A stretch of DNA of 64,000 bases from Nocardioides sp. B-3 (GCF_024703895.1 NZ_CP087968.1:1674001-1738000), one strand, 5' to 3'; positions 10,209-20,239 are shown, counted from the first letter of the stretch. The notes: a model not told the origin generated them from the sequence alone. A program made the numbers and translations.

Positions 10209-11322
10209 CCAAGGTGATGACCATCGTCGGGACCCGTCCCGAGATCATCAGGCTCTCCGAGGTGATCAAGCGCCTCGACGCCACCGTCGACCACGTGCTG
10301 GTGCACACCGGGCAGAACTGGGACTACACGCTCAACGAGGTCTTCTTCGAGGAGCTCGGACTGCGCGCTCCCGATCACCACCTCGGCGTGGACACGTCGA
10401 GCCCGGGCGCGGTGCTGGGCGGAGTGCTCATGGGCACCGAGAAGGTGCTGCTGGAGGAACGTCCCGACGCGCTGGTCGTCCTCGGTGACACCAACAGCTG
10501 CATCTCCGCGATCATGGCCAAGCGGATGAAGGTGCCGGTCTACCACCTCGAGGCCGGCAACCGCTGCTTCGACGAGAACGTACCCGAGGAGACCAACCGA
10601 CGTTTGGTCGACCACGTCGCGGACTTCAATCTCGTCTACACAGAGCACGCTCGTCGCAACCTGCTCGGCGAGGGCCTGCACCCCCGGCGCATCCTGAAGA
10701 CGGGTTCGCCCATGAAGGAGGTCCCGGAGGCGCACCGCGCGGAGATCGCCGGCTCGGATGCCCTGTCGCGCCTCGACACGGAGGCCGAGGACTACATCCT
10801 CGTCAGCGCCCACCGGGAGGAGAATGTCGACCGGCCCGACCGGCTGGACGCTCTCCTCGACTGCCTTGAGGCCGTGGTGGCGGAGTTCGACAAGCCGGTG
10901 CTGGTCTCGACCCACCCACGGACACGCCAGCGCCCGGGACGCCCCGGGTCGCACGGTCGAGCGCGTCCAGTTCCACGAGCCGCTCGGATTCCCGGACTAC
11001 AACCACCTTCAGTCACAGGCGTTCTGCGTGCTCTCCGACTCCGGCACCATCTCCGAGGAGTCGTCGCTCCTCGGGTTCCCGGCTGTCACCCTGCGTGACT
11101 CGATCGAGCGCCCCCGAGGCTCTGGACACCGGTGCGATCGTGATGACGGGCCTAGACCCGACCAACGTCGTCGAGGCGGTGCGGGTCGCCGTGACCGGCG
11201 ACCGGGGTGGGCGCGTCGTCCCAGACGACTACGCGATCGGCAACTGCTCCGAGCGTGCCGTGAACTTCATCTTGTCCACGCACCGACGACACCACCAGTG
11301 GGCCGGCATCAGGAACTCCTGA
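10205..11322 (+). CDS. capG: CapG-like UDP-N-acetyl sugar 2-epimerase
   Basis: A WecB/CapG-family nonhydrolysing 2-epimerase, the last step to UDP-N-acetyl-L-fucosamine. Visible motifs are MTIVGTRPEIIRLSEV, HTGQNWDYTLNEVFF, VLGDTNS, HLEAGNRCFDENVPEE, SAHREENVD and SDSGTISEESSLLGFPA. Single-base gains in CCCCGGG near 10955 and in the C run at 11111-11115 interrupt it; the corrected length is about 371 residues. The start overlaps the capF stop (ATGA). It ends facing the polymerase-like gene on the opposite strand. Confidence 0.9.
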
Positions 11323-12667
11323 GTCGGCGCCGACGCACGCCACATGGCGCTGACGCGTGGCGCGCCTCGGATGCGTGGTGCGGGTGGCGGCGAGGACGCA
11401 CAGGCAGAACCAGCCCAGCGGCGTGCTGCTGATGGGCTCGGTCACACCGAACATGATCACGGCAACCATTGCGGTAACGATGACGCGCGAGGACAGGAGC
11501 ATCTCCGCGTCGCGCCGCTCGCCGAAACGCACCACCGACGACGAGATGAGTGGCACCGGGTGCATCAGCAGGAGTAAGAAGACACCGACGACACCGAGTT
11601 GGGGCAGCACGTCCAGGGAACGAGTTGTGCCCATGGGTCATGACGGTGCCGGCCCCCGCATAGATGTCTTGAGCGACGGCGTTGTCCGTGGCTGGCGACC
11701 ACGGATGAGGCCACACGGTTCCCCAGCCATGGCCGTGCCATCTCCGCTGCTCGGTTCCGCTGATGATGGCTTCCCACAACGGCACGCGGCCGGACAGCGT
11801 CACGGAGTCCCTCGACGACACCGAACCAAGGAGCGCAGGGAAGGCGAGCAAAAGCCCAACCCCGCCGATTACAACCACCGAGACCGTCAGCCCAATCCGG
11901 TGACGAATTCGTCTTGGCAGCCGCTCGACTCGGACGAGGCCAAAGCCCAAGGTCAGCACCACCGCACTGCTCAAGAAGCCGGTGACCGACTGCGCGAGGA
12001 ACACGCCGAACAGCAAGATCAGTAGAGTGCCGAGCCAGACAATCCGGCCACGCCACCGCGTCGGGTGATATCCGGCAAGGAAGCCCAACGCCAAGACCAT
12101 CGTGTAACTCAAGATGTTGCGATTGGTTCCTACGCCAGCAATGTATCCATCCGGGCCCATGTTGGGCGGGATGAGCGCCGAAGGAATCTCTTGCTGCCAA
12201 GCGTAGAGCGAAGCCACCAGTACCAGCAGGCCACCTCCACCAAAGCCCGCGACGAGCACGCGCGGAGTCACGTTCATCGCGATCAGGAGGGCCAGCGCAG
12301 CGACGGCCCCATAAAGCCAAAGCGCGTCGCCGGTCACTGGGCGCTCCATGGACCACCACCGGGACGCCGCTGCGAACGCTGCGAACGCGAGCAGTGTGAG
12401 CGGCGGCCGCCGTAGTCTCAGTCGTGGAAGCTCAAGCACGGCGACCAGCACTCCGAGCACCACGGCTTGCTTGAGCGAGACTTGAAATATGGGTTGGAGG
12501 GCCAAGGGATTCGAAAGAAGATAGAACTCGACCGCGATGAGGACGGCCCAGACCGTTCCGCGGGCGGTCCCCTCTCGCGCGGGGAGGAGTGCGTCATTCC
12601 TCCGTCGGATCCTTCGCAGGCGATCCCCCATGGTCAAGGCGGGTGCTATATGCGCCCCGTTGCTCAC
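11309..12667 (-). CDS. O-antigen polymerase/ligase-like membrane protein
   Basis: A highly hydrophobic polytopic protein with repeated helices (AVVLGVLVAVLELP, LLVLVASLYAWQQE, GTLLILLFGVFLAQSVTGF) and a Wzy/WaaL-like polar loop with GRVPLWEAIISGTE, GHGWGTVW and MTHGHNSFLDVLPQLGV; the HNSFLD-type segment is typical of O-antigen ligases. GTG 12667 is chosen because GGGAG lies 8 bases upstream; an ATG at 12631 is an alternative. One gained base at 11614-11618 (CAGG read as CAGGG) breaks the frame. A second indel must exist near 11350 for the frame to close at 11309; otherwise it would overrun capG, so the 3' end is uncertain. Its base composition is less GC-rich than that of its neighbours, as is common for polymerases. 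Confidence 0.72.
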   Translation of the reverse strand: MSNGAHIAPALTMGDRLRRIRRRNDALLPAREGTARGTVWAVLIAVEFYLLSNPLALQPIFQVSLKQAVVLGVLVAVLELPRLRLRRPPLTLLAFAAFAAASRWWSMERPVTGDALWLYGAVAALALLIAMNVTPRVLVAGFGGGGLLVLVASLYAWQQEIPSALIPPNMGPDGYIAGVGTNRNILSYTMVLALGFLAGYHPTRWRGRIVWLGTLLILLFGVFLAQSVTGFLSSAVVLTLGFGLVRVERLPRRIRHRIGLTVSVVVIGGVGLLLAFPALLGSVSSRDSVTLSGRVPLWEAIISGTEQRRWHGHGWGTVWPHPWSPATDNAVAQDIYAGAGTVMTHGHNSFPGRAAPTRCRRCLLTPADAPGATHLVVGGAFRRAARRGDAPVLARHRYRNGCRDHVRCDRAHQQHAAGLVLPVRPRRHPHHASEARHASAPCGVRRRRLRSS

Positions 12668-12760
12668 TAAACGTTCTCCCGCCGGCGCCGCCGTTGCGTA
12701 TGACTGACCGCAGAAGTTTAGGGCATGCTTGGACTTCATGAGATTCGATGGAGGTATTGC

Positions 12761-12865
12761 GTGCGCATGGATCGCGATATCCGCCTATTCGACAGCGTCG
12801 CAGGCATGGACCGTAGATCGAACGCTGGTCGGCGTCGAGTGCGGCTAGCGCAGGCCTCTACGTGA
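12761..12865 (+). CDS. Possible 34-residue leader ORF coupled to the next glycosyltransferase
   Basis: GTG 12761 follows GGAGG by 8 bases and opens a 34-codon frame (VRMDRDIRLFDSVAGMDRRS and onward, very Arg-rich). Its TGA overlaps the GTG start of the downstream glycosyltransferase. The ribosome-binding site and the GTGA overlap are direct observations. Whether it is translated, or is a misread N-terminus of the downstream gene, is unknown. No homologous family is recognised. Confidence 0.3.
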   Translation: MRMDRDIRLFDSVAGMDRRSNAGRRRVRLAQAST

Positions 12866-13919
12866 GCGCTCACTCGATCGCGAGCCCGGCGGAAGTCCTA
12901 AGGCGCATCGGCATCGAGCCTCCGCCGTACGCCGAAGGCGACTGCTTCCCTCACGGTGGTGATGCGCACCCAAGGACTCCGCCCGCGGTTGCTCGCCGAG
13001 GCCCTCGAAGGACTCTCCGAGCAGACCGACCACGATTTCCGAAGTGATCGTGGTGCGACACCGCACCTCTGCGACGGCCGCCACGGCCGTGGACCACGTG
13101 ATCGCCTCCGCGTCTCCCGAGCTGCGGATCACCGTGCTCGACCTCGACACCGGCGGCCGTGGGGCGCCGCTCAACGTCGGCTTCGAGCGGGCGGCAGGCC
13201 GCCTACGTCGTTGCGCTCGATGACGACGACCTCGTGCTCCCGCACTGGGTGGCGGACTTCCGCTCCTTGCACGAGCGCGCCCCCGGGGCGGGTGCTGCGG
13301 ACCAACGCGTTGCGACAGGACGTCGAGGCGGTCGAGGCCGACGGCGAGGTCATGGCTCGCGAGGTGCTGGCACCCCGGGAGGCCCGGCCGCTGGACTTCC
13401 AGCTGCTCGACCACCTGTTGATGAACCAGACCCCCAACATGACGGTCGCCTTCCCGCGGGAGGTCTTCCACGACCTCGGCGAGCGCTTCGACGAGGACCT
13501 CGACACGACCGAGGACTGGGACTTCCTGATGCGGGCCGCCACCCTCGTCGGCGTCGTCGGGTCGGAGGAGTTCACCGCCCACTACCGCTGGTGGGTGGAC
13601 GGTGGCTCCAGCCACGCTCTCCACGACGACGAGCAGTGGGCGCGCAACCACGACCTTGTCCAGCGCAAGCTCGATGAACGAGTCCTGCTGCTGCCCCACG
13701 GGACGGTGCAGCGCCTCCGGGAGCTGGTCGAGCTGCCCCGGATCACGCTCGCGGAGGTGACTGCCGAGCGCGACCGGCTGGCGGCGGCCAACGCCGAGCT
13801 CCGAGGAGCGGGTCGGCACGCTGAAGAAGAAGCTGGCGCGCAAGCGGCGCCAGCTCGAGGCGTCAGAAAAGCCGGCCAGCCCTCGGCTGTTCGGCCGTCG
13901 GCGCCCGTCGGCTGACTAA
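12862..13919 (+). CDS. Family 2-like (GT-A) glycosyltransferase
   Basis: The reconstructed protein begins VSAHSIASPAEVLRRIGIEP at GTG 12862 and has the GT2 sequence MRTQGLRPRLLAEALEGLSE, the nucleotide/metal motif YVVALDDDDLVLPHWV, FDEDLDTTEDWDFLMRA (the conserved ED..W region) and a basic, coiled-coil C-terminus (EERVGTLKKKLARKRRQL). There are about five frameshifts, near 12950, 13040, 13195, 13285 and 13802, the densest in the window. The stop TAA 13917-13919 overlaps the stop of the convergent exporter gene. It probably adds a sugar in the same surface polysaccharide; the sugar is unknown. Confidence 0.75.
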
Positions 13920-15281
13920 CGAGGCAGCCGCTTCGGGATCGTCAGCCATGACACGACGCCGCCGAGTGCGAGCAGGGCAGCACAGGCCAGCATCGCGGTC
14001 GGGTACGCCGCGTCGAAGACCAGCGGGTCGGCGTACTCGTCCCCGGACAACCCGACCACCGTCGGTAGGGCCGCGACGGCCATCAGGGAGCCGGCGGCGC
14101 GACGGCGTTGTTGATGCCGCTGGCGATGCCGGCCTTGTCGTCAGGGGCGGCCGCCAGCACGGTGGCCGTCAGCGGCGCGACCATCAGGGCCGGGCCGAGG
14201 CCGAAGACGGTGACGCCGGGGAAGACGTCGATCCAGTAGTTCACGTCCGCGTCGGCACCGAGGACGAAGAGGAGGCCGAGCGCCATCACCAGCGGCCCGA
14301 CGGTCATCGGGATCCGCGGGCCGATGCGGCTGCCGAGCTCGCCCCCCTTCGCCGCGAGGAAGAGCATGCAGAGCGTGATCGGCAGCGTCGCCGAGGCCGG
14401 CTTGGAGGGCGTTGTAGCCGGCGACGGTCTGGAGCTGGATCACCGGGAAGAAGGACATCGCGCCGAGGGCGGCGTAGACGAGGAAGGTCATCGCGTTGGA
14501 GGCGCTGAAGGTGCGGTCACGGTAGAGCCCGAGCGGCATCATCGGCACCTCCTCGCGGTGTTCGAGCATCACGAACGCGACCGCTGCGATCAGGCCCGCG
14601 GCCCCGGCCCGGGAGCGCCTTCCCCGCCCCACTCGATCAGGGCGTAGGTGATGCCACCGAGGGCCGGGGACGCGAGCACGGCGCCCAGCACGTCGAAGTG
14701 TCCGGACGCATGGGGGTCGCGGGTCTCCGGCACCGACCGCCGGGCGATGAGGACGGTCGCGACCGCGAGCGGCAGGTTGATCAGGAAGATCCAGCGCCAC
14801 GAAGCGTGGTCGACGAGCACGCCGCCGACGAACGGCCCGATCGCGGCCGCCACGCCGCCCGGGCCTGACCCGGGCGCCGATGGCCTTGCCGCGGTCGTCG
14901 GGCACGAAGGCGCCCCGGATCATCGCCGGGCTGCCGGGCGTGAGCATCGCACCGCCGACGCCTTGCAGGATGCGGGCCACGATCAGGGTCTCGGCGTTGG
15001 GCGCGAGCCCGCACAGGACGCTGGCGAGCGCGAACCAGATGGTGCCGACGATGAACATCCTGCGCCGGCCGAGCCGGTCGCCCAGCGAGCCGCCGAGCAG
15101 GATCAGCGCGGCCAGCGAGACGAGGTAGCCGTTGTTGATCCATTGCAGCTGGGCCAGCGACGCGTCGAGGTCCTCGCCGATCGTGCGCAGCGCGACGTTG
15201 ACCACGCTGCCGTCGAGCCGAGGTCATCCCGGAGCCGAGAACCGCCGCCGCGATGACGGACCGGCCACCCGCCGTACCCAT
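13916..15281 (-). CDS. MFS drug exporter, DHA2 (EmrB/QacA) family
   Basis: The sequence is of the 14-helix type: SLDGSVVNVALRTIGEDL, LGGSLGDRLGRRRMFIVGT (motif A), LIVARILQGVGGAMLTPG (motif C), ASWRWIFLINLPLAV, and late helices ending VVSWLTIPKRLPR. ATG 15281 is preferred, though GTG 15311 in the same frame is possible. Frameshifts near 15220, 14868, 14600, 14400 and 14098 divide it. It is divergent from the diiron protein gene with only about 50 bases between. Substrates cannot be predicted. Confidence 0.82.
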
Positions 15282-15322
15282 CCGAAGGCCTGCGGGCTGC
15301 GAAGACGTCACGTGCCCGACAA

Positions 15323-15328
15323 TAGAAT
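15323..15328 (+). promoter_or_regulatory. Candidate -10 element, leaderless promoter
   Basis: TAGAAT lies 6 bases before GTG 15335, which has no ribosome-binding site upstream. This spacing fits a leaderless transcript, common in Actinobacteria. No good -35 is visible. Confidence 0.4.
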
Positions 15329-15334
15329 GAATCC

Positions 15335-16196
15335 GTGACTCGCCCCCGCCTGCTCGAGGCCCGCCGCGCGGAGCATGTCGAGAAACTTGGCGAGGACCAC
15401 CCGCCGATCGACTTGGCCACCGTCGACTTCACCGTCCGCGACCCCGAGGCGTTCTCCGCGCGGTTCGGCCACGTGCTGGACTACATGGCGCGCGTCGAGC
15501 TCGAGGTCGACCGCAACGTGCTCGAGCTGATGACGATGCTGCCCGACCCGCCCGAGGTCGACCGCCACTTCTACGCCGACGTGTGGCAGCCGCAGGAGAT
15601 CCGTCACGGGCTGATCCTCGACGAGCTGCAGACCCGCATCGGGCGGCCGCCGGCCACTCCCCGACACGGACCACGTCGGGGCCAAGATCAAGGTGCTCGG
15701 CGCACTCGGTCGGATCGACAAGATCCGGGACGTCACCCGGATGCTCTACTACCTCACCGGCATGGCCACCGAGCGCTCGGCAGTGCTCGCCTACAACCTG
15801 CTCCACGACGGCGTGCGCGAGATGGGCGAGACCGCGATCAGCGACACCGTCGTCGCGCCGATCCGGCGCCGGGAGCCGGGCCACTACGCGTTCTACAAGA
15901 TGTCGTCGCAGGGTCTCGCGGCCCAGCTCGCGCCCCGGCAGCGCTTCCTCGTACGCCGCCTGCGGACCATCTCCTTCGCGCCGGTCGGCGTCAACAACGA
16001 CGAGCAACGCGCCGACTTCGGCGACCTGATGCTCGCGTTGGGCATCACCGACGACCCGGACAGCTTCGCCGAGACCATCGCCCGCGTCGAGCGCGAGCTG
16101 CTGTGGGCACGCGAGGCGGGGATGAAGGTGCCGCCCTACATCGTGGCCGGCTTCCGGTCAGCGGTCGAGGCCTCGAGGGCGAGGGCCGCGAACTAG
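15335..16196 (+). CDS. Ferritin-like diiron protein, acyl-ACP desaturase-like
   Basis: The protein has the helical diiron-carboxylate pattern: ELEVDRNVLELM, WQPQEIRHGLILDEL (ExxH), ATERSAVLAYNLL, and EPGHYAFYKM (ExxH). These two ExxH motifs plus spaced Glu resemble class II acyl-ACP desaturases and relatives that activate oxygen. One frameshift near 15660 interrupts it; the total is about 286 residues. GTG 15335 is the only sensible start. Its stop CTAG is shared with the convergent TetR gene of the alkane cluster, suggesting a lipid or hydrocarbon role; the substrate is not known. Confidence 0.65.
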
Positions 16197-16780
16197 TCCT
16201 CGAGCACGCGCCGGGCCACGAAGGCCAGCGTGGCGGCGGTCCGCGCGGGCGTGCCGCTCGGCTGCATGACGTGGCTGAGCACGACCCGCACGACCATGTC
16301 GATCGCGCCGTCGAGCTCCTCGCGCGTGAGGTGCGACTTGTAGGCGGCGACCCGCTCTCCGACGACCACCTTGGCGAGGTCGAGGAGCTGGGTGGAGTGC
16401 GTGGTCAACAGCGGCAGCAGCTCCGTGTCGGCGCCGTGCGTGGCCGAGACCACGGCGTGCAGCAGGGGGTTGTCCTGCGCGAGCTCGAGGACGGCGAGGA
16501 TGGCCGCCCGGATCGCGTCGGGCAGGTCGTCCGGGTGCTGGTCGAAGGCGTTGGTGACGAGGGCCGGGAAGTTGTCGAGCTCGGTCAGGATCATCGCCTC
16601 CGCCAAGGCGTTCTTGGTGCCGATCTCGTTGTAGACCGTCTGCCGGCTGACCCCGACCGCTCGGGCCAGCCGCGACATGGTCACGTGCGCCCAGCCGTCG
16701 TTCGTGGTCATCTCCACCGCGACCGCGATCATCCGCTGCCGCAGGCTGATCTCCCCCTCGAGTCCCACCTGCCCCGTCAT
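16193..16780 (-). CDS. TetR-family regulator (AlkX-like)
   Basis: 195 residues with an N-terminal helix-turn-helix VTMSRLARAVGVSRQTVYNE after the usual TetR opening (RQRMIAVAVEMTTNDGW), then an all-helical ligand domain. ATG 16780 is chosen 25 bases after the ferredoxin stop; a TTG at 16813 would overlap that stop. As last gene of the alkB-ferredoxin-tetR run it matches AlkX-type repressors, which sense fatty acids or alkane products and repress alkB. A 25-bp palindrome upstream of alkB (18547-18571) is its likely operator. The regulator identity is inferred from position. Confidence 0.85.
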   Translation of the reverse strand: MTGQVGLEGEISLRQRMIAVAVEMTTNDGWAHVTMSRLARAVGVSRQTVYNEIGTKNALAEAMILTELDNFPALVTNAFDQHPDDLPDAIRAAILAVLELAQDNPLLHAVVSATHGADTELLPLLTTHSTQLLDLAKVVVGERVAAYKSHLTREELDGAIDMVVRVVLSHVMQPSGTPARTAATLAFVARRVLED

Positions 16781-16805
16781 GCGTCGAATTCTAGGGAACG
16801 CGAGG

Positions 16806-16997
16806 TCACTCAACGAGACTCAGTGCCTGCACCGGACAGGAGGCGACCGCAGCCCTGACCTCCTTGTGGTCCGATTCCGCCGGGGTCTCGTCGAGCACGT
16901 GCATCACGTCGTCGTCGTCGACCTCGAAGAACTGGTGCGCCATCGACTCGCACATCCCGATCCCCTCGCACACGTCACGATCGACCACGATCCTCAT
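16806..16997 (-). CDS. 3Fe-4S-type ferredoxin
   Basis: 63 residues, MRIVVDRDVCEGIGMCESMA at the start and ASCPVQAL at the end. Three cysteines (10, 16, 54) in a C-x5-C ... CP pattern indicate a [3Fe-4S] or modified [4Fe-4S] ferredoxin of the kind partnering oxygenases. Its ATG shares one base with the alkB stop (TGATG), so it is translationally coupled and may donate electrons to AlkB or another hydroxylase. Confidence 0.88.
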   Translation of the reverse strand: MRIVVDRDVCEGIGMCESMAHQFFEVDDDDVMHVLDETPAESDHKEVRAAVASCPVQALSLVE

Positions 16998-18515
16998 CAG
17001 GCTTCCACCTTGCTGGGGTCGAACGGCACGAAGTCGGCCTTCTCCCGCACACCACAGTCGGGGCAACACCAGTCGGCCGGGATGTCGGCCCACGCCGTGC
17101 CGGCGGCGAAGCCCTCGTGCTCGTCGCCAGCGGCGACCTCGTAGACGTAGGAGCAGCCGGGGCACCGGGCCGCGAGCACCTCCTCGACCAGCAGACCGGG
17201 GGTGACGTCCTCGAGGAGGGTCGGCTCTCGGACCGGCATGTCCGCGGCGTAGCGGGCGATGTACAACTCGCGCTTGCGGGGGCTGATGTTGGCCCGGCTC
17301 ACGTCACCACCGAAGTGCTTGACCACCCGGGGGTCCATCACTCGGCGCCATACGGCAGGAACGATCGCGAGGACGATCATCCCGGCATAGCCCGTGGGCA
17401 GGACCGGAGACTCCTCGAAGTCGCGCAGGGCCCGGTAGCGGCGGGTCGGGTTGGCGTGGTGGTCGCTGTGACGCTGCAGGTGGTAGAGCAGCACGTTGGT
17501 GGCGATGTTGTTGGAGTTCCAGCTGTGGCTGGGCAGGACCCGCTCGTAGCGCTGGCGCTCGGCGTTGCCGACCTTCTGCCGCAGCATGCCGTAGTGCTCC
17601 ATGTAGTTGACGACCTCGAGGAGCGAGAAGCCGATGACGGCCCTGGATCAGCAGGAAGGGAACGATCTCGAGGCCGAGCCGGGCGACCGGGGCGCCCCAC
17701 AGCACGGCGGTCATCAGCCGGGCGTTCAGCACGTCGTTGCCGAGACGGAACGGGTGCTGCTTCTTGCGCGCGTAGCGGCGCTTCTCCAGTGCCGGGCGGA
17801 CTTGAGGGAGCCACCAACCGTGCGCGGCCAGAACTGGTAGAAGTTCTCGCCCGGGCGACTGCTCGCGGGGTCCTCCGGCGTTGCCACGCGGACGTGGTGG
17901 CCCCCGGTTGTGCTCGATGTAGAAGTGGCCGTAGGCGACCTGCGCGAGCGCGATCTTGGAGAGCCAGCGCTCGTTGGCCTCCTTCTTGTGGCCGAGCTCG
18001 TGCGCGGTGTTGATCCCGATGCCGCCCACGCAGCCGATCGAGATCGCCAGCGCGATCTTGTCGATCGTGGACAGGGCCAGCACGCCCGTGAACGCGGCCG
18101 GCAGCGCGTCCTGTGCCCGGGCCGTCACCCCCGACCGGGTCGATCAGCCGGGCCACCGGGTTGTAGCCGGCCACGATCGCCATCGCGCCGACCAAACCGA
18201 CGTACTGGATCGGCAGGTAGAGGTAGGTCACCCAGCGGTAGTAACGGTCCGCCTCGAGCGCCTCGATCACGTCATCGGGCGGGTTGGAGCGGTCGAGTCC
18301 CGTCATCAGGTCGATCGCGGGCACGACGAGCAGGATGATGATCGGTCCGAGCCAGAGCCAGATGCCCCAGCCGGTGGCCGCGAAGCCGACGATCGCCAAG
18401 ATGGCCGGGCTCGGGACGACCGGGCCGATGAGCCAGAGATATCGCTTCGAGTCCTTCCACCCCTCGGTCGATCCCCTGGGGGGATGGTGCCGCTCATGGA
18501 GTCACTGAGGCTCAT
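16997..18515 (-). CDS. alkB: Alkane 1-monooxygenase fused to rubredoxin
   Basis: An integral-membrane diiron hydroxylase that oxidises n-alkanes at the terminal carbon. The three His boxes are visible: HELGHK, EHNRGHH and LQRHSDHH, plus the NYMEHYG segment, among several membrane helices. The C-terminus carries a rubredoxin domain with CPGC and CCPDCG, so the electron carrier is covalently attached, a known actinobacterial arrangement. It starts at ATG 18515. Frameshifts lie near 18475, 18128, 17895, 17820 and at 17641-17645 (CAGG read as CAGGG on the coding strand). The same transcript carries ferredoxin and TetR genes. Confidence 0.92.
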
Positions 18516-18546
18516 GGACCTGACCCTTCCGTCTGCTCAACACTGA

Positions 18547-18571
18547 TTTACAGAACGATACGTTTTGTAAA
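18547..18571. promoter_or_regulatory. Palindromic operator upstream of alkB
   Basis: A 25-bp inverted repeat with arms TTTACAGAACG and CGTTTTGTAAA (10 of 11 positions pair) around ATA, 32 bases upstream of the alkB start. Size and symmetry are typical of TetR operators, and the TetR gene is in the same operon. A half-site-like TCTGTAAA follows at 18576-18583. Confidence 0.7.
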
Positions 18572-18615
18572 GCAATCTGTAAACCACTGTGACAAGATTC
18601 CTCAGGGTCAGGCTG

Positions 18616-19396
18616 CTACCAGGTGACCTGCGCGCTGTCGCGCCACTCGTCCCAACCGGGCCCGTCGTCCGGACCGTCGCTCGGTGTCGCCTCGTCACTG
18701 CGGTTCCACAGCGTCAGGTAGAGCGCGACCGCCGAGCCGGTGAGCTCGACGTCGGCCGACGGGGCCGCGCCGCTGAAGGTCGTCGTGACGGGAGGGCCCG
18801 CGCTGAGCTCGACCAGCCAGCCCCTCTCCCCCTCCTCGGGTCGTACGGCGATGCGCCGCCCCTCGTCGGAGCGCAACCGCGACACCGGGCGGGGCAGGGA
18901 AGCCGCTCAGTAGCTCATCGATCCCGTCGAGGGCGACCTCGGCACCGATCCGGGTCGCGTCGGCGGCCACCGGATAGCGGCCCAACGACGCGGCCAGCGC
19001 GTCGACCGCGTGGATCGTCGTCTCGTGGCACTGTCGGCGGGCCCAGAAGCGACGAGGACTCGGCGCGTCGGCCGGGAACACCAGCGCATCGAGGTCGGCC
19101 GGCGCGGCGCTGATGGCGGTCACCACCTCGATCGCGCCGTCGCGCAGCCACTCGAAGGGGTCGGGTGCGGCCCGGCCCTCTCGCTCCCACCGGTCGGGCG
19201 TCTGCTCCGCGCCGGTCACCACGGCCGCGGCCCACCGGTGCACCATTCCCTGATGGGCGAGGAGTCGCCGCACGGTCCAGTCGGGGGTCGTCGGCACCGG
19301 CGCTGCGAGGCCGGCGCGGTCGGCGTACCGCACCATCGCGACCATCGCCGTGCGCACACCCTCGAGGTGTGCGGCGACCTCGAGCGTGGTGGACAT
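18616..19396 (-). CDS. DinB/mycothiol-dependent maleylpyruvate isomerase-like protein
   Basis: About 260 residues. The N-terminal four-helix domain (TTPDWTVRRLLAHQGMVHRW, then QCHETTIHAVDALAASLG) carries the His residues that bind metal in the MDMPI/DinB fold; the C-terminal half (VELSAGPPVTTTF, ALYLTLWNR) is the usual MDMPI C-terminal domain. Members may use mycothiol, but the reaction is unknown here. A frameshift lies near 18893-18905. It starts at ATG 19396, divergent from ppgK. Confidence 0.75.
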
Positions 19397-19487
19397 GCGT
19401 CAACGGTCGCAGAGAGCGGGCCCGAGGCAGGAACGATTTTCCGGCCCTCGGTCGCCGCCGTGACCGAGAGTCGGGCAGGGTAGGCAC

Positions 19488-20239
19488 ATGAGTGAGAACC
19501 CCATCGGGATCGACTTCGGCGGCACCGGCATCAAGGCGGCGGCCGTCGACCTCGGCGTCGGCGACTTCGCGAGCGATCGCGAGAAGATCCAGACGCCGAG
19601 ACCGGCCACCCCCGCCGCAGTGTCCGAGGTCTTCGTCGAGCTGGTCGGACGGTTCCCCGCGTCCACGTCACCGGTCGGTGTGACGGTGCCGGGCGTCGTA
19701 CGACACGGAGTCGTGCACTCGGCCGCCAACATCGACCCGAGCTGGATCGGCGCCGATGCCGATGCGATCTTCACCGAGGCCCTCGGCCGCGAGGTGCACG
19801 TCGTCAACGACGCCGACGCGGCCGGGCTGGCCGAGGTCGAGTTCGGGTGCGGCGAAGGGCCAGCGCGGCCCGGTCATCGTCACCACGCTCGGCACCGGGA
19901 TCGGCTCGGCGCTGATCCACGACGGGATCCCGGTCCCCAACTCCGAGCTCAGGGCACCTCGAGATCGACGGCCACGACGCCGAGTCCCGGGCGGCCAACT
20001 CGGCGCGCGAGAACGAGGAGCTCTCCTACCCCGTCTGGGCCGAGCGGCTCACGACCTACTACCGCACCGTCGAGCGGCTCTTCTCGCCCGAGCTGATCGT
20101 CGTCGGCGGCGGCGTCAGCAAGAGCTTCGACCAGTTCGGCCCGCTGATCGACATCGCGACCCCGATCGTGCCGGCGACGTTGCGCAACAAGGCGGGCATC
20201 ATCGGCGCCGCCCCGGTCTCGTCGCGCGCAGGCTCCTAG
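19488..20239 (+). CDS. ppgK: Polyphosphate glucokinase
   Basis: A ROK-family kinase phosphorylating glucose with polyphosphate or ATP. Phosphate-binding GIDFGGTGIKAAAVDLG, VTVPGVVRHGVV, NDADAAGLAEVEFG, TTLGTGIGSAL, HLEIDG and ELIVVGGGVSK match PpgK of Actinobacteria. About 249 residues after correcting gained bases near 19857 (AAGGCC read as AAGGGCC) and 19949. It begins at ATG 19488. Confidence 0.9.

Noticed and set aside
12862..13919. Reading the heavily interrupted glycosyltransferase as a decayed pseudogene
   Set aside because: The same rate and type of interruptions occurs in essential genes such as dnaA and gyrA, and all conserved motifs remain, so sequence error is the better explanation.
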